From an uncultured Ruminococcus sp. (GTDB lineage: Bacteria > Bacillota > Clostridia > Oscillospirales > Ruminococcaceae): a stretch of 48,994 nucleotides of DNA. The stretch covers positions 1 through 48,994 of the forward strand of contig CALEPT010000235.1 in the NCBI GenBank assembly GCA_937910385.1, in the 5' to 3' direction. The translations under genes were made by a program, and so were the position numbers. Positions 16,940-25,359 of this stretch are shown here, one piece after another. The stretch's first letter is position 1. Every line of letters begins with the position of its first letter. The notes beneath the pieces are model-generated. The model searched no databases and was not told the origin of the DNA. It worked only from the letters and a program-made list of their open reading frames with translations.

Positions 16940-17491
16940 GTTTATTGTCGTTATCGATTCTTCTGCACTTGTGCTTCCGTCATCTGCGACCTTTACCTTT
17001 ACCTGTACCGATTTTGTCTGATCGGCAGCGGATTTAAGTATGATGTAAGTCTCGCCGGGAGCTATTGCTGTAATGTGACCGTAAGCATCTACAGTTGCTA
17101 TTGTTTCATCCTCTGAGGACCAGAGCTCGTCCGCTTCTGTTGAGCCCTCGGGATACTCCTCAACGAAAGGCATATCCGTCTCGCCTACCTCGAGGTATAC
17201 GCTGTATTTATCAAGCTTAAAGCCGCTCGTATTGACCGTAGTTGTCTCTGTTGTGGTTATGGGAGCTGTAGTCAGAGCGGGATCGGTCGTGGGAACTATA
17301 GTAGTTGTCGTTGTACTTGCAGGAGTCGTATTGCTTTTCTTTTTAGTATCCTTAGTGCAGCCCTTGGCTATCAGAATGACGATCAGAAGGACTATAAGAG
17401 CGATTATACATAGTGCTGTAATCTGTCTTTTACGGAGAGTTTCCTTAGTGACTCTTCTGCGCGGACGCTGTGAGTCATAGTTGTTGTCCAT
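16922..17491 (-). CDS. Membrane-anchored protein with bacterial Ig-like (Big_2) domain
   Basis: A 189-residue protein with a short basic cytoplasmic N-terminus (RPRRRVTKETLRKRQ), one membrane helix (about 27-45, LCIIALIVLLIVILIAKGC), a Thr/Pro-rich spacer (about 55-90) and a C-terminal Big_2-like domain (about 93-175). The hallmark of that domain is LWSSEDETIATVDAYGHITAIAPGETYIIL. The domain should face the cell exterior, where Big_2 folds usually support adhesion or presentation. The ATG at 17491 follows AAAGGG; a TTG two codons earlier is possible. It is divergent from the solute-binding lipoprotein gene. Specific function is unknown. Confidence 0.82.
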   Translation of the reverse strand: MDNNYDSQRPRRRVTKETLRKRQITALCIIALIVLLIVILIAKGCTKDTKKKSNTTPASTTTTTIVPTTDPALTTAPITTTETTTVNTSGFKLDKYSVYLEVGETDMPFVEEYPEGSTEADELWSSEDETIATVDAYGHITAIAPGETYIILKSAADQTKSVQVKVKVADDGSTSAEESITTINAEPQL

Positions 17492-17547
17492 ATTCAAAAA
17501 TCCCTTTCTTTAATTATTTGATTTTTCAGGGAAAATCTTCTGTGATT

Positions 17548-17576
17548 ATTATACCATACTATTAACGAAATGTCAC
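17548..17576 (-). promoter_or_regulatory. Predicted promoter of the Ig-like protein gene
   Basis: Minus-strand GTGACA, 17-nt spacer, TATAAT, about 50 nt before the start. The 362-nt gap 17492-17853 holds this and the divergent lipoprotein promoter and is otherwise AT-rich. Confidence 0.6.
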
Positions 17577-17732
17577 GTACTTTTGCAGTTTTTCCGCATT
17601 TTTTTAACATTTTCACATATAGCCCCTGTACTTTTTGTCAGATTTTAACAAATCCCGCCTCAAAGTCATCAATATTCATTCAACGATAAATAAATTATTT
17701 CCAAAATGTAAACCTTTGTTAACGGAAAAATC

Positions 17733-17762
17733 TTGACACGAGCGACGTTTATATAGTATAAT
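17733..17762 (+). promoter_or_regulatory. Predicted sigma-A promoter of the solute-binding lipoprotein
   Basis: Consensus TTGACA and TATAAT separated by 18 nt, giving a leader of about 85 nt before the start codon. Both hexamers are perfect, suggesting strong expression. Confidence 0.75.
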
Positions 17763-17853
17763 GATAATGACTACAGCCGTACCTGCTATGTATTGCCCTC
17801 TCAAAGCCCTTTAGCGGCAGCAGTGTGCGGATATCGAAAGGAGTTTTAATGCT

Positions 17854-19302
17854 ATGAAAAATCTTAAAAGGCTGCTTGCAGCCCTGACAGCCGTTACAGC
17901 GGTCATGTCATGTTACGCCTCGTGCGGCAAAGACAACAGCGGCAGCGATAATACTCAGACAACTACCGAAGCATGGAAGGGCGAGGACGAGGTGGATCTC
18001 GATCTCAGCGACCTCAACGGCGGCGAAGCTGTCGAAACTGCCGAGGAAATGACCCTCACGTGGCTCGCTGATTATGATATCAACCCATCCGGCTCTAACG
18101 ACCGTTCAGTTGCGCTTTCGCTCTTTGAGGACGTTTACGGCGGTAAGATCAACTACGTTCAGACTACCTCCGATGATAAGTTCACCAAGCTCGCTACAAT
18201 GATACTCTCGGGCGACGAAGTCGATATGTTCCCATATGAGTGGGACGCTGTTCCTAACGGAGTTACCAAGAATCAGTATGACCCCCTTGATCCCTACTTC
18301 GAGACTATGGGCATCGAAGACGGGCTCTGGGACGATATGGAAGACGTTATAGATATGTTTGAATATGATGGACAGCATTATGTTGTTCCCTACTCTATCT
18401 CAGATCCGCTTCTCATCACCTACAGCAGAAAAATGATGCAGGCAGAAGGTCTTGAAGATCCGTATGAGCTCTACGAGGACGGCGAATGGGACTGGGACGC
18501 TTTCATGGACATGATGGAGACATTCGTTTCAAATGCTCCCTCCGGCGCGACCAGATACGGTATCAACGGCTGGTTCGGTCAGGCAATAATACAGTCAACA
18601 GGTCATACGGTCATCAACTATGAGGACGGAGTTCTATATAATAACATCGACGACCCCGAGCTCGAAAAGGCTGAGCTCCTCATGCAGGAGATAGCTACAA
18701 AGCAGCTCTACAGAAACGAGTGGATAGGCTACTTCCCGGACGATCAGTCTACACTCTTCTTTGCTATGGCCGACTGGGCTCTCGGAGCTTCAAATGCCAA
18801 GAATGAAGATATGGATCTTATGATAGTTCCCTTCCCCAAGTCGCCCAACGCCGACGAGTATTACCTCTGCTGCAATTACGGTGCAAGAATGCTCGTTAAG
18901 AACTCCAAAAAGGGCGAGGCAGTCGCTACATATCTCAAGTGCGAAAGACTTGCCGCTACCGACGATTCCTACAAGGAGGCTGCAAAGGAGAAGGCTCTCA
19001 TCGTCAACAAGACCGCTGCGGGCATAGTTACAAGCTATGTGACCGAGGAGCAGTACGACGCTCTCCAGACCTACCTTGACCCCGACAACGTAACCCCTAT
19101 GTTCGACTTCGGCTACGGTATGGGTGACAGAATGTACGGCTCAGGCGAATACACATACGAGACCAGAGGCGTTATGGATAACCTCACAGACGCTCTCCTT
19201 GAGGGCAACGAAGCAGTTGACTCGTGGGCTTCGCTCCGCGACGCATGGACAGGTGTTATCTCCGAAGAGGTAGACCGCTTCAACAGCCTCAGAAATTCAT
19301 AA
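17854..19302 (+). CDS. Extracellular solute-binding lipoprotein (ABC sugar-importer type), orphan
   Basis: A 482-residue lipoprotein resembling family 1 extracellular solute-binding proteins of carbohydrate ABC importers. A signal peptide ends in a lipobox-like cysteine (ASCGKD near residue 25), then a low-complexity tether and the binding fold. Family-like features include LATMILSGDEVDMFP, YDGQHYVVPYSISDPLLITYSRKMM and the EWDWDAFMDMMETF segment. It is highly acidic, as expected for a secreted protein of this organism. No permease or ATPase gene is adjacent, so its partners must be elsewhere or it acts as a sensor subunit. A strong promoter precedes it and a large structured terminator follows. 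Confidence 0.85.
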   Translation: MKNLKRLLAALTAVTAVMSCYASCGKDNSGSDNTQTTTEAWKGEDEVDLDLSDLNGGEAVETAEEMTLTWLADYDINPSGSNDRSVALSLFEDVYGGKINYVQTTSDDKFTKLATMILSGDEVDMFPYEWDAVPNGVTKNQYDPLDPYFETMGIEDGLWDDMEDVIDMFEYDGQHYVVPYSISDPLLITYSRKMMQAEGLEDPYELYEDGEWDWDAFMDMMETFVSNAPSGATRYGINGWFGQAIIQSTGHTVINYEDGVLYNNIDDPELEKAELLMQEIATKQLYRNEWIGYFPDDQSTLFFAMADWALGASNAKNEDMDLMIVPFPKSPNADEYYLCCNYGARMLVKNSKKGEAVATYLKCERLAATDDSYKEAAKEKALIVNKTAAGIVTSYVTEEQYDALQTYLDPDNVTPMFDFGYGMGDRMYGSGEYTYETRGVMDNLTDALLEGNEAVDSWASLRDAWTGVISEEVDRFNSLRNS

Positions 19303-19314
19303 TGTGATCATGCA

Positions 19315-19439
19315 GGAGCGGACAAATTAGTCAGCTTCCCTTAACGGAAAAAGTGGGTTACCGAGCCTGAAATTATGGGCTCGGTAATTTTATGCCACGA
19401 TTCCGCCAAAGGGGGCTCCCCTTGTCCGCTCCTTTTTTT
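19315..19439 (+). ncRNA. 125-nt rod-like structured RNA or compound terminator
   Basis: An 11-bp closing stem (GGAGCGGACAA at 19315, TTGTCCGCTCC at 19422-19432) is followed by seven Ts, so the 3' end is a good intrinsic terminator. Inside, further helices stack into one long rod: GCTTCCC with GGGGGC, CGGAA with TTCCG, GTGG with CCAC, and a perfect 10-bp tip TTACCGAGCC / GGCTCGGTAA. It starts 13 nt after the lipoprotein stop, so it may simply be that gene's 3' end. It lacks the SRP GTCAGG/AGCAGC core and looks too short for 6S RNA. Confidence 0.5.
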
Positions 19440-19499
19440 AAATAATCAGCCTTAGAGCCAAATCATATGGAAAAACCGGAATTTTTTTCGCAAAAAGCC

Positions 19500-19528
19500 T
19501 TGATTTTTCCAAAAAAGTGTGATATAAT
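19500..19528 (+). promoter_or_regulatory. Predicted promoter of the rimP-nusA-infB operon
   Basis: TTGATT, 17-nt spacer, TATAAT with an extended TG before the -10 element. It lies about 110 nt before rimP. Confidence 0.7.
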
Positions 19529-19553
19529 AACGTACGATGATAGTTTAAGCTCA

Positions 19554-19576
19554 AGACCGGAACATTCCGGTCTTTC
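19554..19576 (+). terminator. Leader hairpin upstream of rimP, possible attenuator
   Basis: AGACCGGA / TCCGGTCT with a short loop, followed by TTCGTTTT, lies between the operon promoter and rimP. A terminator-like structure inside a leader suggests attenuation, for example NusA feedback; that is inference. Confidence 0.45.
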
Positions 19577-19644
19577 GTTTTGGTATGACTATTCAATAAA
19601 TGCAGGAAAGGAGATTCCCCCGAAATTCAGGGGAGAACTTGTCT

Positions 19645-20118
19645 ATGAAGTTCAAAAAATTCGGCAGCACCGAGCAAAAGGTCTACGACCTTATAAAGCC
19701 TATAACAGACGAACTCGGATATTACCTCTGGGACGTATGCTATGAAAAAGAAGGTGCAATGTGGTACCTGAGAGTCTTTATCGACAGCGACGAGGGCATT
19801 ACGATCGCCGACTGCGAAAAAGCTACCGCTCCGATAAACGATATCCTCGACGAAAAGGATCCTATAGCTCAGAGCTATATGCTCGAGGTCGGCTCGGCAG
19901 GCCTCGAACGCAGCCTCGTCAAGGAGGAACACTTTCAGGTCTGCGAGGGCGATACCGTCAGAGTGCGCTTCATAAGGGCTGTAGACGGAGAAAAAGAGAC
20001 GATCGCACACCTCGCAGGTGCGGATAAGGAAAAGATAACCCTCATCACCGACAGCGGCGAGGAAAAAAACTTTCCCCTCGCAGATATAGCTTTTGTAAAG
20101 CTGTATCTTGAATTCTGA
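19645..20118 (+). CDS. rimP: Ribosome maturation factor RimP
   Basis: A 157-residue RimP, which helps assemble the 30S subunit. The N-terminal alpha/beta domain has YYLWDVCYEKEGAMWYLRVFID and IADCEKATAPINDILDE, then LEVGSAGLERSL, the family's SPGLER-like signature (Ala in place of Pro). A C-terminal SH3-like domain follows. It opens the conserved rimP-nusA-infB operon. The ATG at 19645 follows CAGGGGAGA; the reading frame open upstream of it has no comparable site. Confidence 0.95.
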   Translation: MKFKKFGSTEQKVYDLIKPITDELGYYLWDVCYEKEGAMWYLRVFIDSDEGITIADCEKATAPINDILDEKDPIAQSYMLEVGSAGLERSLVKEEHFQVCEGDTVRVRFIRAVDGEKETIAHLAGADKEKITLITDSGEEKNFPLADIAFVKLYLEF

Positions 20119-20155
20119 CCTATCAAAATAAAATACACTGGAGGAATTAACAGAA

Positions 20156-21394
20156 ATGAATAAGAACAACGACTTTTTCAAGGCGCTTGAGTCTCTCGGC
20201 GAAGAAAACAGCGTGGAGACAGAGCTCCTCATCGAAAAAGTAAAATCAGCTATGCTGAAGGCGGCTAAGAGAGCTTACCCCCACAGCGAGGACAGAATAA
20301 GAGTCGATATCGACCCCGCAACAAAAAAGTTCGAGATGTATATCGAACAGGAAGTCATCGACGATGAGCCTATCGACGAGAACGAGATAAATATTGATGT
20401 TGCAAAAACTATCGACCCGAACGCATATGTCGGCAGCACTATTCTCAAGGAGATCGACATATCAAAGCTCGGCAGAATGGCTGCCCTCTCAGCAAAGCAG
20501 TCCATAAAAGGCGACCTCAGAGAGATCAACCGCGAGCAGATGCTCAGCCGCTTCGAGTCCAAGGAGCATGAGTGCATAACCGCAAAGGTATCTCAGGTAG
20601 AACCGGGCAGAGGCACCGTCACAGTAGATTATGAGGGTACAGAGCTTTATCTGTTCCGCAATGAACAGATACCCGGCGAAACTCTTACAGAGGGACAGTC
20701 CGTAAAGGTATACATCACAGGAATTATCGGCAAGAATAAAAAACCCGTCGTTAAGATATCCAGAACTCATAAAGACCTCGTTAAGCGCCTTTTCGAGATA
20801 GAAGTACCCGAGATCTATGACGGTACGGTCGAGGTCAAGTCCATTTCCCGTGAGGCAGGCTCGCGTACAAAGATAGCAGTATGGTCGAAGGATCCAAATG
20901 TTGACGCGGTCGGCGCTTGCATCGGTACGAAGCGTTCAAGAATATCCGCAGTTGTCAGCGAGCTGAATGGTGAGAAGATAGACATTATCCCATGGAGCGA
21001 GGTGACCGAAGAATTCATCGCAAAGGCGCTCGCCCCCGCAGAGGTATTAAAGACCGTCATCACCTCTCATCTTGAAAATACCTGCACCGTCATCGTTCCT
21101 AACAATCAGCTCTCGCTTGCTATAGGAAATAAGGGTCAGAACGCAAAGCTTGCCGCAAAGCTCACAGGCTTCAAGATAGACATAAAGCCGCAGTTCGACC
21201 TGAACGGCGAGGAAGCTCCCGAGCTCGACCCCAACTTCGTAGTTCCCGAGCCCGAGCTTCCCGAAACTGACGAGGAGCTCTTCGACAACACGGAAGAGAT
21301 CGCCGGCGATGAGGTGGAAGCGGTAGAAGCTGCTCCGGAACCGGAGATCGCAGAGGCTGCTCCGGAACCGTCCGAAGCTCCCGCAGAGGAATGA
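20156..21394 (+). CDS. nusA: Transcription termination/antitermination factor NusA
   Basis: A 412-residue NusA. It has an N-terminal RNA-polymerase-binding domain (1 to about 130), an S1 domain (about 135-205, ITAKVSQVEPGRGTVTVDYEG) and two KH domains (about 225-345, including GACIGTKRSRISAVVSEL and SLAIGNKGQNAKLAAKLTGF). A Glu/Pro/Ala-rich acidic tail of about 60 residues replaces the extra domains of E. coli NusA, as is usual in Firmicutes. It binds RNA polymerase and nascent RNA to control pausing and termination. GGAGGAA precedes the start. The stop overlaps the ylxR start. Confidence 0.96.
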   Translation: MNKNNDFFKALESLGEENSVETELLIEKVKSAMLKAAKRAYPHSEDRIRVDIDPATKKFEMYIEQEVIDDEPIDENEINIDVAKTIDPNAYVGSTILKEIDISKLGRMAALSAKQSIKGDLREINREQMLSRFESKEHECITAKVSQVEPGRGTVTVDYEGTELYLFRNEQIPGETLTEGQSVKVYITGIIGKNKKPVVKISRTHKDLVKRLFEIEVPEIYDGTVEVKSISREAGSRTKIAVWSKDPNVDAVGACIGTKRSRISAVVSELNGEKIDIIPWSEVTEEFIAKALAPAEVLKTVITSHLENTCTVIVPNNQLSLAIGNKGQNAKLAAKLTGFKIDIKPQFDLNGEEAPELDPNFVVPEPELPETDEELFDNTEEIAGDEVEAVEAAPEPEIAEAAPEPSEAPAEE

Positions 21395-21675
21395 AAATGA
21401 AGCCGAAAAAAATACCCATGAGAATGTGCCTCGGCTGCAACGAAATGAAGCCGAAAAAAGAACTGATCAGGGCGGTAAAATCTCCGGAGGGAGAGATAAG
21501 CCTTGACTTTACCGGAAAAAAATCCGGAAGAGGAGCTTACATCTGCCGCAGCATCGAATGCTTCGACAAGGCTCGAAAAGGCAGAAGGCTCGAAAAGGCA
21601 TTTTCATGCAGGATAGACAGCAGCGTCTATGATGCTATGGCAGAGGAGCTCGGAAATGAAACAAAAAACAGCTGA
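21391..21675 (+). CDS. ylxR: YlxR (DUF448) RNA-binding protein
   Basis: A 94-residue basic protein with the DUF448 pattern MRMCLGCNEMKPKKELIRAV and GRGAYICRSIECFDKA. Its place between nusA and the L7Ae-like ylxQ is conserved in Gram-positive bacteria. It starts in the ATGA that carries the nusA stop, implying translational coupling. It is thought to bind RNA and affect gene expression globally; its precise role is not fixed by sequence. Confidence 0.93.
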   Translation: MKMKPKKIPMRMCLGCNEMKPKKELIRAVKSPEGEISLDFTGKKSGRGAYICRSIECFDKARKGRRLEKAFSCRIDSSVYDAMAEELGNETKNS

Positions 21676-21955
21676 TCTCCTCAGTATCTGCATAAAGGCA
21701 GGCAAAGCGGCAAAGGGCTTCGACAGCGTGTGCGAGGCAGTAAAGACCGGAAAAGCGTGCTGTGTGCTCGCAGCCTGCGACACTTCTGAAAAAACTATAA
21801 AAGAAATCGCTTTCATCTGCGAAAAACACGACGTTCCGCTTTTTAAAACAGAGCTTTCCAAGGACGACATCGGCAGCCTTTTCAAAAAACCTACTGCCGT
21901 CATCGCAGTCTGCGATGAGGGGTTCTGCGGCGGATTTGCCAAAATACTGAAATAA
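21656..21955 (+). CDS. ylxQ: L7Ae-family K-turn RNA-binding protein YlxQ
   Basis: A 99-residue L7Ae/L30e-like protein (KTADLLSICIKAGKAAKGFDSV; CEKHDVPLF; TAVIAVCDEGF). Family members bind kink-turns in RNA. The start at 21656 lies within the end of ylxR and follows GAGGAGCTCGGAA. Confidence 0.92.
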   Translation: MKQKTADLLSICIKAGKAAKGFDSVCEAVKTGKACCVLAACDTSEKTIKEIAFICEKHDVPLFKTELSKDDIGSLFKKPTAVIAVCDEGFCGGFAKILK

Positions 21956-22073
21956 ACATAACTATAATATAGCTTCCGCCAACAGACGAAGCTTCAGCTC
22001 ATAGCTGAATACAATTGAATACATCATGCGCTGCATTAAGAATGCAGCATAGACAATGGAGGTAACCAAGCCT

Positions 22074-24686
22074 ATGGCAAAAAAAATAAAGTTAAGTGAA
22101 GCTGCGAAGGACTTAAATATCCCCTCGCAGGAACTCATCGGTTATTTTACCGAAAAAGGCGATACCAAAAAGAAAGCAGGATCTGCTCTTTCCGAGGAGG
22201 AAATGAACGATATCCTCGAGCACTATACAAAGCTGTATGAGGTAAATTCCCTCGACGAGTACTTTGCTTCGAGGAATGATCCACGTCCCGAAAAGAAGAA
22301 GGAAGAAGCTCCTGCCCCCGAAAAGAAAAAAGCTGAAAAGAAGGAAGAAAAGCCTGCAAAGGCTGAAAAACCTGCTAAGGCAGAGAAAACGGTCAAGACT
22401 GAAAAGGCCGAAAAGTCAGAGAAGCCCGCAAAGACAGAAAAAGCTGAAAAGCCCGTCAAGTCCGATGAGACGAAGCAGCCTGCTAAGACACAGGCTGTAA
22501 AAACAGCCGAGACAAAAGCTCCCGAAAAGGCAGCTGAGTCCGAAAAGAAGCCTGCTGAGTCCACTAAAAATGAGACCGCTCAGCCTCAGCAGCCACAGAA
22601 GAAAAACAAGAAAAGTGAAAAGAAGCAGCAGGCAAAGGCTCAGGACAGAGGCGAACGCTCTAAATTCAACGCATCGTTCAGCTCCGAGACCGCTCAGACC
22701 TCTGGTCAGCGCAGGACCGTCGATACAAGAGGCAGCTACATTGACCTCGATAAGTACAACGAACGCTATGACCAGATGGCTTCTTCCAATAAGCACAATA
22801 ACGATAATTACTCTTCAAAGAAGCAGAAGATAAATCAGAAGTCAGCTCAGAGAAACCGTCAGCAGTACTCCTCCAAAAAGGAGACAGAGGCTGAAAAGCT
22901 CCGCCGTCTTGAGCTCGAAAGAGCAAGAAAGCAGCAGCTCAAGGTGCTCATTCCCGAGTCTATCACAGTCGGCGAGCTTGCTACACGTCTTAAAGCTACC
23001 GCTACCGACGTCATCAAGAAGCTCATGGGCCTCGGCGTTATGGCTTCCATAAATCAGGAGATAGACTTTGACACAGCTTCACTTGTAGCAGAAGAGCTCG
23101 GAGCAAAGGTCGAAAAGGAGGTCATCGTTACCATTGAGGAACGTCTTATAGACGATACCGACGACGATGATACCAACCTCGAGCCGCGCTGCCCCGTTGT
23201 TGTTGTTATGGGTCACGTTGACCACGGTAAGACCTCTATCCTCGACCGCATAAGAAACGCTCATGTTGCTGCGGGCGAGGCAGGCGGTATCACTCAGCAC
23301 ATCGGTGCTTATCAGGTAAATATCAACGGACAGGACATCACCTTCCTCGATACCCCCGGACACGAGGCGTTCACCTCAATGCGTGCGCGCGGCGCAAATA
23401 TCACGGATATCGCTATCCTCGTTGTTGCAGCGGACGACGGTATCATGCCCCAGACGGTAGAGTCGATAAACCACGCAAAGGCTGCGGGAGTTTCTATTAT
23501 CGTCGCTATCAACAAAATGGATAAGGAGGGCGCTGACCCCGACCGTATCAAGGAGGAGCTCACAAAGTACGACCTCGTTTGCGAGGACTGGGGCGGCGAT
23601 GTTATCTGCGTTCCCGTTTCCGCAAAGACCGGTCAGGGAATCGACGATCTGCTCGAGAACGTTCTTCTCGTTGCAGAGGTCAAGGAGCTCAAGGCTAATC
23701 CCGACAGACTTGCAAAGGGCACAGTCATCGAAGCACGCCTCGATAAGGGCAGAGGTCCTATCGCAACGCTCCTCGTACAGAACGGTACTCTCAAGCAGGG
23801 CGACGTGCTCATCGCAGGCACGGCTGTCGGCAGAGTAAGAGTAATGACCAACGACAAGGGCAGAACCGTCAAATCAGCAGGTCCCTCAGTTCCTGTTGAG
23901 ATAACAGGTCTTGCAGAGGTGCCCAGCGCAGGCGACGTTTTCAACGCTGTTGAGGACGAGAGACTCGCAAGAGAACTCGTCGAGCAGAGAAAGCACGAGC
24001 AGAAGCAGGAGCAGTTCAACCAGTACCGCAAGGTAACCCTCGATAACCTCTTCAGCCAGATAGCCGAGGGCGAGATAAAGGAACTCCCGATAATCGTCAA
24101 GGCAGACGTTCAGGGCTCGGTCGAGGCTGTAAAGCAGAGCCTCGAAAAGCTCTCGAACAACGAGGTAAGAGTCCGCGTTATCCACGGTGCAGTAGGAGCT
24201 GTCAAGGAGAGCGACGTTATGCTCGCTAACGCTTCTAACGCTATCATAGTAGGCTTCAATGTAAGACCCGACCCCGTGGCTGCCGAGAATGCCGCGCGCG
24301 ACGGCGTTGATATAAGACTCTACCGCATAATCTACGACGCTATCGAGGAGATAACAACGGCTATGAAGGGTATGCTCGCTCCCAAGTACAGAGATATCGA
24401 ACAAGGCAGAGTCGAGGTAAGACAGGTATACAAGATATCCAACGTCGGAATGGTAGCAGGAAGCTACGTCCTCAGCGGAAAGGTGACACGAGGAAGTCAG
24501 GTGCGCGTTGTGCGTGACGGTATCATCATCGCTGATGACAAGATCGCAGGTCTCAAACGCTTCAAGGACGACGCCAAGGAGGTCGCGGAGGGCTACGAAT
24601 GCGGTATCAGCCTCGAAAAGTTCAGCGACGTCAAGGAAGGCGATATCTTTGAAACATACATTGTCGAGGAATACCGCGAGGATTGA
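22074..24686 (+). CDS. infB: Translation initiation factor IF-2
   Basis: An 870-residue IF-2 that brings initiator tRNA to the ribosome using GTP. A short IF2-N module begins the protein (KIKLSEAAKDLNIPSQELIGYF), then a roughly 150-residue Lys/Glu/Pro/Ala low-complexity stretch (about 70-225, repeats of EKPAKTEKAEK type). A second IF2-N region follows (ITVGELATRLKATATDVIKKL). The G domain starts near residue 378 with GHVDHGKT, then DTPGHEAF and NKMD, followed by domains II-IV. The start at 22074 is 8 nt after GGAGGTAA; an ATG that overlaps this site is rejected. The gap to ylxQ (21956-22073) holds a GCTGCATT/AATGCAGC hairpin. Confidence 0.97.
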   Translation: MAKKIKLSEAAKDLNIPSQELIGYFTEKGDTKKKAGSALSEEEMNDILEHYTKLYEVNSLDEYFASRNDPRPEKKKEEAPAPEKKKAEKKEEKPAKAEKPAKAEKTVKTEKAEKSEKPAKTEKAEKPVKSDETKQPAKTQAVKTAETKAPEKAAESEKKPAESTKNETAQPQQPQKKNKKSEKKQQAKAQDRGERSKFNASFSSETAQTSGQRRTVDTRGSYIDLDKYNERYDQMASSNKHNNDNYSSKKQKINQKSAQRNRQQYSSKKETEAEKLRRLELERARKQQLKVLIPESITVGELATRLKATATDVIKKLMGLGVMASINQEIDFDTASLVAEELGAKVEKEVIVTIEERLIDDTDDDDTNLEPRCPVVVVMGHVDHGKTSILDRIRNAHVAAGEAGGITQHIGAYQVNINGQDITFLDTPGHEAFTSMRARGANITDIAILVVAADDGIMPQTVESINHAKAAGVSIIVAINKMDKEGADPDRIKEELTKYDLVCEDWGGDVICVPVSAKTGQGIDDLLENVLLVAEVKELKANPDRLAKGTVIEARLDKGRGPIATLLVQNGTLKQGDVLIAGTAVGRVRVMTNDKGRTVKSAGPSVPVEITGLAEVPSAGDVFNAVEDERLARELVEQRKHEQKQEQFNQYRKVTLDNLFSQIAEGEIKELPIIVKADVQGSVEAVKQSLEKLSNNEVRVRVIHGAVGAVKESDVMLANASNAIIVGFNVRPDPVAAENAARDGVDIRLYRIIYDAIEEITTAMKGMLAPKYRDIEQGRVEVRQVYKISNVGMVAGSYVLSGKVTRGSQVRVVRDGIIIADDKIAGLKRFKDDAKEVAEGYECGISLEKFSDVKEGDIFETYIVEEYRED

Positions 24687-24723
24687 CCCGGATCAGCACA
24701 TTGATCACGATAAAAACACAGGA

Positions 24724-24790
24724 GCGTACCCGTGTGTACGCCCGTGGAAAACGGCATTACTGTAGGGCGCACGGATGCCCCTGCAGATGC
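24724..24790. repeat. GC-rich palindromic repeat between infB and the acidic-protein gene
   Basis: GCGTAC/GTACGC (24724-24741) is followed by CCGTGG and a CTGTAGGGC...GCCCCTGCAG imperfect stem (24763-24784). The TAGGGCGCA..GATGC core resembles the reverse complement of 44995-45013, suggesting a dispersed repeat family. It sits inside an operon without an obvious T-run, so full termination is unlikely. Confidence 0.5.
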
Positions 24791-24836
24791 TGGTTCATAA
24801 TAAAATGTCTAACATATAAAAGGAGGTCAGTTTAAA

Positions 24837-25340
24837 ATGGATAATAACAGAATGAGTACCGCAGATATGCTGCAATACTGCAACGAGGCACTCGCATGGG
24901 AGGACTTTGGTCCTATTGATATTTTCTTTTTTGAATCTGTAAAGAGGATACTTCTCGGACAGTGCAGCGCTTTCGAGGATCCCGAGGATCAGATAGACGA
25001 CCTTATGGGTATCGAGCGCCCCGTCAGTGATGCCGAGCTTGAGCCTGATTACCCCAAGTATGCCGATATTTTCTACGGCGAGGAGGGCGACGAGGAGATC
25101 CCCGATTACAGTCATCTTGAAGAAGAGGAGGCTTTCGCTGCTGAAATATTCGGTGACGGCTTCTTTGAAGAGGAAGATGAAGAAGAGGGCGAAAACGAAA
25201 GCGAAGATGCTGCTGAACAGGAAGCTCCCTCAGAAGAAGAGCCTTCACAGGAAGCTGAAGCCGCCGAAAGCAGCGACGAGGAAGAAGATGAAAAAGAAGT
25301 TCAGCAGTCCGGCGAGGGAAGCTTTACCGTAAACATCTGA
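24837..25340 (+). CDS. Unrecognised highly acidic protein in the infB operon
   Basis: A 167-residue protein of no family known to me. The first 75 residues look folded (STADMLQYCNEALAWEDFG, FFFESVKRILLGQCSAFEDP, YPKYADIFYG). The last 90 are dominated by Glu/Asp/Ala/Ser with runs such as EEEDEEEGENESED and only one lysine, so probably disordered. There is no signal peptide or membrane segment. It has an excellent ribosome site (AAAGGAGG) and lies between infB and rbfA, so it is probably co-expressed with translation factors. An RNA-mimic or chaperone-like role with basic ribosomal partners is conceivable but speculative. Confidence 0.75.
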   Translation: MDNNRMSTADMLQYCNEALAWEDFGPIDIFFFESVKRILLGQCSAFEDPEDQIDDLMGIERPVSDAELEPDYPKYADIFYGEEGDEEIPDYSHLEEEEAFAAEIFGDGFFEEEDEEEGENESEDAAEQEAPSEEEPSQEAEAAESSDEEEDEKEVQQSGEGSFTVNI

Positions 25341-25359
25341 ACCGAAAAGAAAGGATAAT

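Noticed and set aside
19315..19439. 6S RNA or SRP RNA
   Set aside because: It is too short and lacks a large central bubble for 6S, and has no GTCAGG/AGCAGC core. The SRP RNA is found at 44.7-44.8 kb instead.
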